DNA from: Polysphondylium violaceum | Lineage: Eukaryota; Evosea; Eumycetozoa; Dictyosteliales; Dictyosteliaceae | Reading direction: 5' to 3' | DNA length: 36,564 bases | NCBI GenBank assembly: GCA_000277445.1 | Contig: AJWJ01000218.1 | Span: 1 to 36,564 of the forward strand | Part shown: positions 30,694 through 36,564 of the stretch, in pieces | How the letters are laid out: each line of letters opens with the position of its first letter | Numbering within the stretch: the first letter of the stretch is position 1 | The notes under the pieces: model-generated | The model's input: only the letters and a program-made list of their open reading frames with translations | Told to the model about the DNA's origin: nothing | Databases searched by the model: none | Translations under genes and position numbers: made by a program

Positions 30694-32004
30694 ATGATCA
30701 ATCGATTAAATATTAGAAACTTTACAAATCTTTTCAATAAATCAATACTAAACAGCAACAACAGTAACAGCAACTATACTCGTTTATTAAGAGTCGGTGC
30801 ACCACAATTACAATTATCAAAAAGAACATATTTTACAAACACTAGATCATCTTTATTTAATCAGTATGGAGGTAGCTCTAAAAAGAGTGAAGCAGAGACA
30901 CACGGACTTGTGTTTGGTGTAAAGGATCACAAACAATTAAATAACAATAATGATAATCAACAACAAGAGAATAAAGATCAATCACAGCAACAACAACAAC
31001 AAGTATCAGCTAAACCTTTGGTGGTTGATCTCGATATAGATAACTTTCAACAAGTTACAATGTCATCTAAACACCCAGTTGTTTTAAATTGCTATAGCGA
31101 AAGTGACTCTCTATCATTACAGACTACAAACAAACTGATAGAGTTTGCAGAAAAGTGAGTATTGTCTATAATAGATCACAATGACCACTTTGTATTATTA
31201 ACTTTTAATATTATGATTAGATATCCAGGATCATTTTTACTTGGGAATTTAAATGTAGATTTTAATAGAGATTTAGCAGTTAATCTTAAAGTTCAATCAT
31301 TACCAGCAATCTTTATCATACATAAAACTAAATTACTCAATAACTTTCAAGGACCTATCGATGAAGAGGATTTAGAGAGATTAGTATTAGAACTTGTCAA
31401 TCTATCAGGTGGACTCCTTGAAGGAAAGACCATAGATCAATTGCATGCAGAGGCTGAAAGTTTTATAAAATCAAATGAAATTGAAAAGGCATTGGACATC
31501 TATACAGAACTCTATGAAAAGGATACTACACAACTCTCTCGAACTGTCATTGGCTTTATAGAATGTTTTACACGTTTAAACGAGTTTGATAAAGTAGACG
31601 ATATGATCAAAGTCCTCAAAGAAAAGTTTCCAAACGAAGTCACAAACCTCCAGGTGGTTGCATGTCGCAAGATTATTGAGCTCAAGAAAGAGGCCATCCA
31701 AGTAGTGGAAAAACATGCCAACGAGTCCATTGACGACATTAAATCTAGATTGCCTGGCATTGTAGATCAAGATCAACTCTTGGAACTCAAATATGAATTG
31801 GCATTACTCTATTTCAACCAAAGTGACTATGCATCCTCAATTGAACAATTACTTGATATCTTAAAGAAAAACAAATCCTACACATACCCCAACTCTAAAG
31901 ACTCGGCAAAGAATCAAATCATCAAAATACTAGAGTCACTCAATCCCAAGGACCCACTTGTTATCCAATCAAGAAAAAGATTTAGTGGAATTATGTTTTC
32001 ATAA
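30694..32004 (+). CDS. mitochondrial CnoX/YbbN-like thioredoxin-TPR protein, no CxxC
   Basis: Exons 30694-31154 and 31221-32004 with a 66-bp intron splitting a Lys codon give 414 residues. The first 50 residues are basic and Ser/Asn-rich without acidic residues (MINRLNIRNFTNLFNK), a mitochondrial presequence. A Gln/Asn spacer leads to a thioredoxin fold (about 105-215) with PVVLNCYSESDSLSLQ, GNLNVD, the cis-proline loop VQSLPAIFII and FQGPIDEEDLERLV. A TPR-like helical C-terminus follows (IKSNEIEKALDIY, ELALLYFNQSDY, LLDILKK, ending DPLVIQSRKR). The order matches bacterial CnoX/YbbN, a thioredoxin-fold holdase that protects and hands over unfolded proteins (established). The CxxC position reads D-S-L-S, so it cannot be a thiol oxidoreductase by that site. 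An alpha-proteobacterial origin via the mitochondrion is inferred. Confidence 0.87.
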
Positions 32005-32173
32005 TAAATACAAACAACAACAATAATAACAACGAATGAATCTCTTTACCTATCTCATATGAAAGTTGGTGTAATACAAATTAAAAATAATGCTTTACAT
32101 TTTTGTTTATTTGAAAACCATAAATATACATTGAGGAGGGTGGTGTGAGTGTGTAGATGGATGTGGGGATTAT

Positions 32174-32820
32174 TTATTGATTTGGAGTTGAATTTGATTG
32201 TTCCATTAAGAATAATAATTTTGAGTCCTTTTTAAAGTTCTCCATTTTTAATTTCAATCTATCTCTAATAAAATAAAATAAATAAGTATTAGTATAAATG
32301 AAATAATAAATTAAGAATTCACCAATTACTTACTTGTATTGTTCAATCTCTTCTTGTAAAATAACTGGATCTTCTATTGAATTTCTTGAACTTTTTGAAT
32401 TTAATTCATTTTGAAGACAAGATATCTCATTTTGTAAATCCATTACCTCTTTTTTACAACTATCAAGTTCTTTAATCATATATTTATACTTTTCATTTGG
32501 AGGATTTTGTGACGGTGCTTGTGAATTATTATTATTATTATCTTCATTATAAATAGTTGGTAATGATTTTGCACTATTATTTATAGAAGGATGAAAAAGT
32601 GGAGAATTTACATATGGGGAAGACGAAGTACTAGAAGAGGATTTCTGTGGTGTTGAACTATTTGATTGTAAAAGTGTTTCCATACCATGGATTAAAGGCG
32701 ATGAGTAAGGCGGTGAAATATGTAATTTCTTTTTTGGTTGAAATGGTACATTATTATCATCATCATCATAACTATTACTACTATTATTATTATTATTATT
32801 GCTGCTATTGTTATTATTAC

Positions 32821-32917
<97 letters not shown>

Positions 32918-34454
32918 TATTAAAATACTATTATTACTATTATTTAAAGAAATTAAATTATTACTACTATTTGATAAACCATTATTTATACTATTACTTA
33001 TAAAACTATTATTATTAGTGCTCATACTATAATGATAACCATTATTACTTAGACTAATGCTATTATTACTATTGTTTAAAGCTTCTTTTTCCCTTTCTCT
33101 CTCTTTTTCTTTTTCCTTTTCTCTCTCTCTTTCTCTTTCCTTTTCCCTTTCTTTTGTTGCATTTTTTAAAGAGTATTTTCTTTTTCTAGTGTTGTCTAAA
33201 AACTCGTCACTATGATATGGATTTGGTGCGTCATCTTTTAAACACCAGTATCCAGTATTTTGGAATATTGGATAACCATTTTTAAACAATGTATGATAGT
33301 GTGATAATGTCATACCAATGGTATGCTTCCAATTTGGTATTCTCTCTCTTCTACAAATCACATCCCAATGAATATTGATAAACTCATAAATATCATCTCG
33401 AAGATGAAAATATCTTTTTCCATTTGGATACTCTCTAAGAGCCTTGTCTGCCAAAGGTGATAATGGTGATTTTAATTGCGCACTTTTTGATGATTCTGTT
33501 AATGCAAATAATACAACATGTAAAATTTGTGCCCTAATAGTTTATTATTAATATTAATATTAATATCTAAATATTTACTTGTTGTTCAACAACAACGCTA
33601 ATTACTTACCAAATTGGGTTTTGACCTTTTTCAAAACTAGGCGGTGGACCTCTTTCACAAACTATACACTCTGGTGTTTTACATAGTAAATTTTTTTTGG
33701 TCAACGATTGATTTAAAGAATGTTGATCAATAATTGGAATGTTTCCTAAACTACTATTATTTGGATTCATTTGAGGTGGTGGCGAAGATACTTTGAACAA
33801 TGGACTATTATTTCCACTATTACTCATATTAATATTTCCTTGCATATTATTGTTGTTGTTGTTATGATTATTATTATTTTGTATTGCTGAACCACCACTT
33901 GATAATGATAAAGAAGGTAAAATTGATTGTGGAGAATCTTGTGAATATTTTAATTCATATGGTGATTGCGAAGGATGATACATTGATGGCGTCATTTGAG
34001 GTGATGCATATGGATGCAAAGGAATTGGCGGTATTGAATTTGATTGCTGTTGCTGTTGCTGTGATTGCTGTATTTGTTGCTGTTGCTGTTGTTGGTAATG
34101 TTGTGGATAGAGGCTGGGTGAAAGAGAAACATTTGGAGTTGAATTGGTTGATGATCCTCCACTTCCAGCTCCCATTGGAGAAATAGCAGAATGAATTATC
34201 AATAATATCGGTGATTCTTTAGACAAAGATAAAAGATTATTTACAGGACTACTACTATTACCTCTATTACTGCTGCTACTCATGGTGGGTGTTGAACTAT
34301 TTGGACTAGAATTATTTAAATTATTTCTACCATTACCACCGCCACCACCACCATTGCTACTATTATTCAAAACATTGTTTAAACTATTATTTCCACTAAT
34401 ACTTGAATTATCGTAATCATAATTATTTCTATTATTATTATTGTTATTATTCAT
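32174..34454 (-). CDS. Ash2-like winged-helix protein with Asn and charged repeats
   Basis: Exons 34454-33610, 33533-32334 and 32264-32174, with introns of 76 and 69 bp, give 711 residues. A 250-residue Asn/Ser/Gln/Pro-rich head precedes a cysteine knuckle (C258, C263, C266: LLCKTPECIVCERG). The only well-conserved-looking domain is at about 283-382 (NPIWAQILHVVLFAL, YFHLRDDIYEFINIHWDVI, NWKHTIGMTLSHYHTLF, GYWCLKD). Its Trp pattern resembles the winged helix of Ash2/ASH2L, a DNA-binding part of the H3K4 methylation complex (from memory). Then come a Lys/Glu/Arg stretch (about 408-432), an uninterrupted run of about 33 Asn (487-519) and a C-terminal coiled coil (CKKEVMDLQNEISCLQNEL). No SPRY domain follows, so it is not Ash2 itself. 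A chromatin or transcription role is inferred. Confidence 0.75.
32821..32918. repeat. (TTA)n / (AAT)n triplet repeat, coding poly-Asn
   Basis: About 98 bp of uninterrupted triplet repeat, read on the minus strand as about 33 consecutive AAT asparagine codons. Codons on either side are broken by Ser codons. The purity suggests recent length change. Open frames on the plus strand here are artefacts of the repeat. Confidence 0.95.
33078..33153. repeat. polypyrimidine tract coding a charged Lys/Glu/Arg helix
   Basis: About 75 bp of C and T only on the plus strand (GA on the coding strand), giving alternating Glu, Arg and Lys codons. The peptide (EREKEREREREKEKEKER) should form a stable single alpha helix. 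The pure purine/pyrimidine strand asymmetry also suits triplex (H-DNA) formation. Confidence 0.8.
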
Positions 34455-36564
34455 TATGACGAAATGATTTTCTAATATAAATATATAGATAGAGGAGGGG
34501 AAAGAGGGATGGTATTTTGTTTGGTTATATAAACACCACCACTAATTGAGACAGATATATTTGAATAATCAAAAACTTATGGAAAATAAAATAAAACAAA
34601 TAAATGAACTTTTTTTCAAAAAAGAAAAAAAAAGTAAAATAAGGAGGAGGGATGGATTAGAAACTATTTTTAAAAAATAAAGAACTTTTATTCATGAACA
34701 GGAAGCAATAATAATAATATACCTTTCGTGATGATCAAGAAAAAGAAGAGAAGGAGTGGGATGCGAAAAAATTAAAAAAAAAACAATAAAAAACAGGCAC
34801 TGTGAGTAGAGGACCTTGATGAATATGTACAACAATTAGTTGTATTGTATTGTATAGTAATATATAAAAGATTGAAATATATCTAAATTAATTTAGGGGA
34901 AAAATGTGTGGAGGGACTCAAAGATTTAAAAGTGGTGAGGGGGTGGTGTGGGGTACAAGTGCGCAAGAATAAAAAAAGTAAAAAAAAAATCACACGGGGT
35001 GACACGAAAAAGCTTTCTTTAGAAATGAGTGATACCCTCTGTTGTTATGCAATACTATATACACAGATACAAACACATACACATACACATACACAAACAG
35101 AGTCTTTGTCTCACACAATATCAAACACACACAATAACAGAGCGCGCGTTTGGGGCAGGGTTTTTTTGTAACAAAAAAAAGTATGTGTGACCACAGTAGT
35201 GTCTTTTTTTCCTATTTAGGTGTAACGGGGGTTTAAAAATCAACAATCAAGTTTGGGTGTGATTGATGGGGAGATGTTTTTCCTTTTTTTTTTTTTTTTT
35301 TCTTTTCTAGTTTCCCTTGTGTTCAAACAAAAATTTGTTGATTTTTTTAATTTTTAATTTTTTTTTTTTTCTAAATTAAATTTGTTGGGCTGAGGTGGGT
35401 ATTTAGCAACAGAAATGGAAATTTGGCCCCCGCTTCTGTGTTTTGTGGAGAGTTGTACCCACTGGGGATCAAAAGAACGAGTAAGTGATGGGGGGGAGGA
35501 GGTGGTCAGAAAAAAACAAATAAACCACGAATGTGATACAAATTCAATTCAACTAATTGATTTTGGCAAAAAAAAATACAAAGGCGGATATTTCGCATCA
35601 ACACGCATATATATTGTACAATAAAAATCAATAATTACAATACAAAAAAAAATGTAGGCAGTAGGGCGAGTTCTATAAAAAAAACCTAAAAATAAATGAA
35701 CGAAAGATAAAAATAAAATATTATTAAGTGGAAAACACACAGAGTTGATTTGAAATTGATTTCCAATCTATGAATTGAAAATATCAACAAAATTTTATAA
35801 AAAAAAGCAAAAACTTTTGTATTTTTTTTTTCGCCATGATTCGTGTTGTGAAAGGATATTAGAGTGATTTTAACTATGTGCTCGTTTTAATTAAAATAAA
35901 ATAATATTACTTGTATTATTGATTGTAAGAGTACTTTTGTTGTTATCTATTTGATTTGAAACTGTACAGATGGGGTGGTTGGTAATGAATTGATTGATGA
36001 TTGATTAAAAAAAATATAAAAAAATTGGTGGTTCACCACCACCGGTTTTAAAATGGCTTTGAGGAAATATAAAATCAAAAGATATAATCCAAAATGGAAC
36101 GATTTTTTTTGATCGTGGTGATTAAAGGTCTGAAGTTTTTAACACACACAAGTAGAAAATTTTAAAGATTGGTGTTGGTCCTAAAGTGTTGTTTTAAAAA
36201 AAAACAAAAAAAAACAAAAAAACAAAAAAAAAAAAGTGTGATGGATGTGGTGATGATGAATAAGGATTTGTGTTGAGTCTAAATGGGCACATTACTTTTT
36301 TTTTTGTTATTTTTTAAAATTCTCAAAGTGGCTACAAGCTTAGGGATGGAATATATATGACTATTAGTATAAGTAATGACTGTGATTATTTCTTGTTATT
36401 ATTATTATTATTATTATTTATTATTAAAATATTAATATTTTATTAAAATGATTTAACAAAAAAAGAAAAAAGACCCCTATCTAATCAAATTGGGTATTTT
36501 TTGTACAAAAAAAAAAAAAGAAAAAATCTTGCTGATTGAAAATACAGCAAAAAATTTCACAAAA
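34455..36564. other. 2.1-kb gene-free stretch at the right edge
   Basis: No credible gene was seen. It holds GGAGGG-type motifs upstream of the winged-helix gene, a TTTTTTTCAAAAAA element (about 34610), a CA-rich tract (35060-35115), a GCGCGCG patch (35142-35148), long T and A runs, an (ATT) tract (36398-36418) and an 18-nt palindrome (36425-36442). Short open frames through these simple sequences have no family resemblance. A gene outside the window may have its leader or promoter here. Confidence 0.5.

Noticed and set aside
32647-33032. Poly-Tyr, poly-Ile and poly-Leu open frames on the plus strand
   Set aside because: They are the three plus-strand readings of the triplet repeat that encodes Asn in the winged-helix gene on the minus strand.
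34908-35740. Short frames at the right edge (34908-35171, 35415-35624, 35549-35740)
   Set aside because: All contain microsatellite or homopolymer sequence (for example His-Thr repeats from CACACA). They lack start context and similarity.
1-36564. tRNA genes, dictyostelid class I small RNAs, CRISPR arrays, transposons or virus-like elements
   Set aside because: I looked for T-loop GTTCRANNC contexts, the conserved class I RNA motif, spaced direct repeats, reverse transcriptase or transposase motifs and terminal repeats. None was convincing. Short RNAs could still be missed by eye.

Overview
The window looks like nuclear DNA from a dictyostelid social amoeba. It is AT-rich, with homopolymeric A and T runs between genes and AAT/CAA-type triplet repeats that become poly-Asn and poly-Gln in proteins. 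Introns are small (mostly 59-81 bp, GTAAGT/GTATGT...TAG), and start contexts are A-rich (AAAATG). I cannot fix the species. The moderate AT bias and GC-richer conserved exons suit a Cavenderia- or Heterostelium-like group at least as well as D. discoideum (inference).

I support fourteen protein genes and rebuilt their splicing by eye. In order: (1) 1889-4799 +, a voltage-sensor-like membrane module fused to a RhoGEF (DH-PH), the most unusual gene here; (2) 4965-5552 +, an unknown two-helix membrane protein; (3) 5854-6679 -, ribosomal protein eL20/RPL18A; (4) 6933-12613 -, a five-exon Urb2/Npa2-like 60S assembly factor; (5) 15226-16691 +, a HOOKLESS1-like GNAT protein; (6) 17256-17486 -, a small Ser/Ala-rich protein; (7) 18429-20174 -, a membrane-anchored MINPP-type histidine phosphatase; (8) 20795-22032 -, an RNF5/RNF185-type RING E3 ligase; (9) 22433-24189 -, a cytochrome P450 with a separate membrane-anchor exon; (10) 25269-26825 -, tRNA-splicing endonuclease subunit Sen54; (11) 27019-28383 +, the Fe-S scaffold Nbp35/NUBP1 with a long cysteine-studded N-terminus; (12) 28649-30005 -, an unknown basic, polyproline, S/T-P-x-K-rich protein; (13) 30694-32004 +, a mitochondrial CnoX/YbbN-like thioredoxin-TPR protein with no active-site cysteines; (14) 32174-34454 -, an Ash2-like winged-helix protein with long Asn and charged repeats.

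Functionally, genes 3 and 4 form a tandem ribosome pair: the Urb2-like gene ends 253 bp before the RPL18A start. Genes 10 and 11 diverge from a 193-bp shared promoter. Genes 2/3, 5/6, 11/12 and 13/14 converge. The rest is ordinary eukaryotic single-gene arrangement. No tRNA, rRNA, CRISPR array, transposon or virus-like element was recognised. The longest gene-free stretches (12614-15225, 34455-36564, 1-1888) hold simple repeats, GT/CA-rich G-box-like tracts and palindromes. One ambiguous base (N) lies at 12705.
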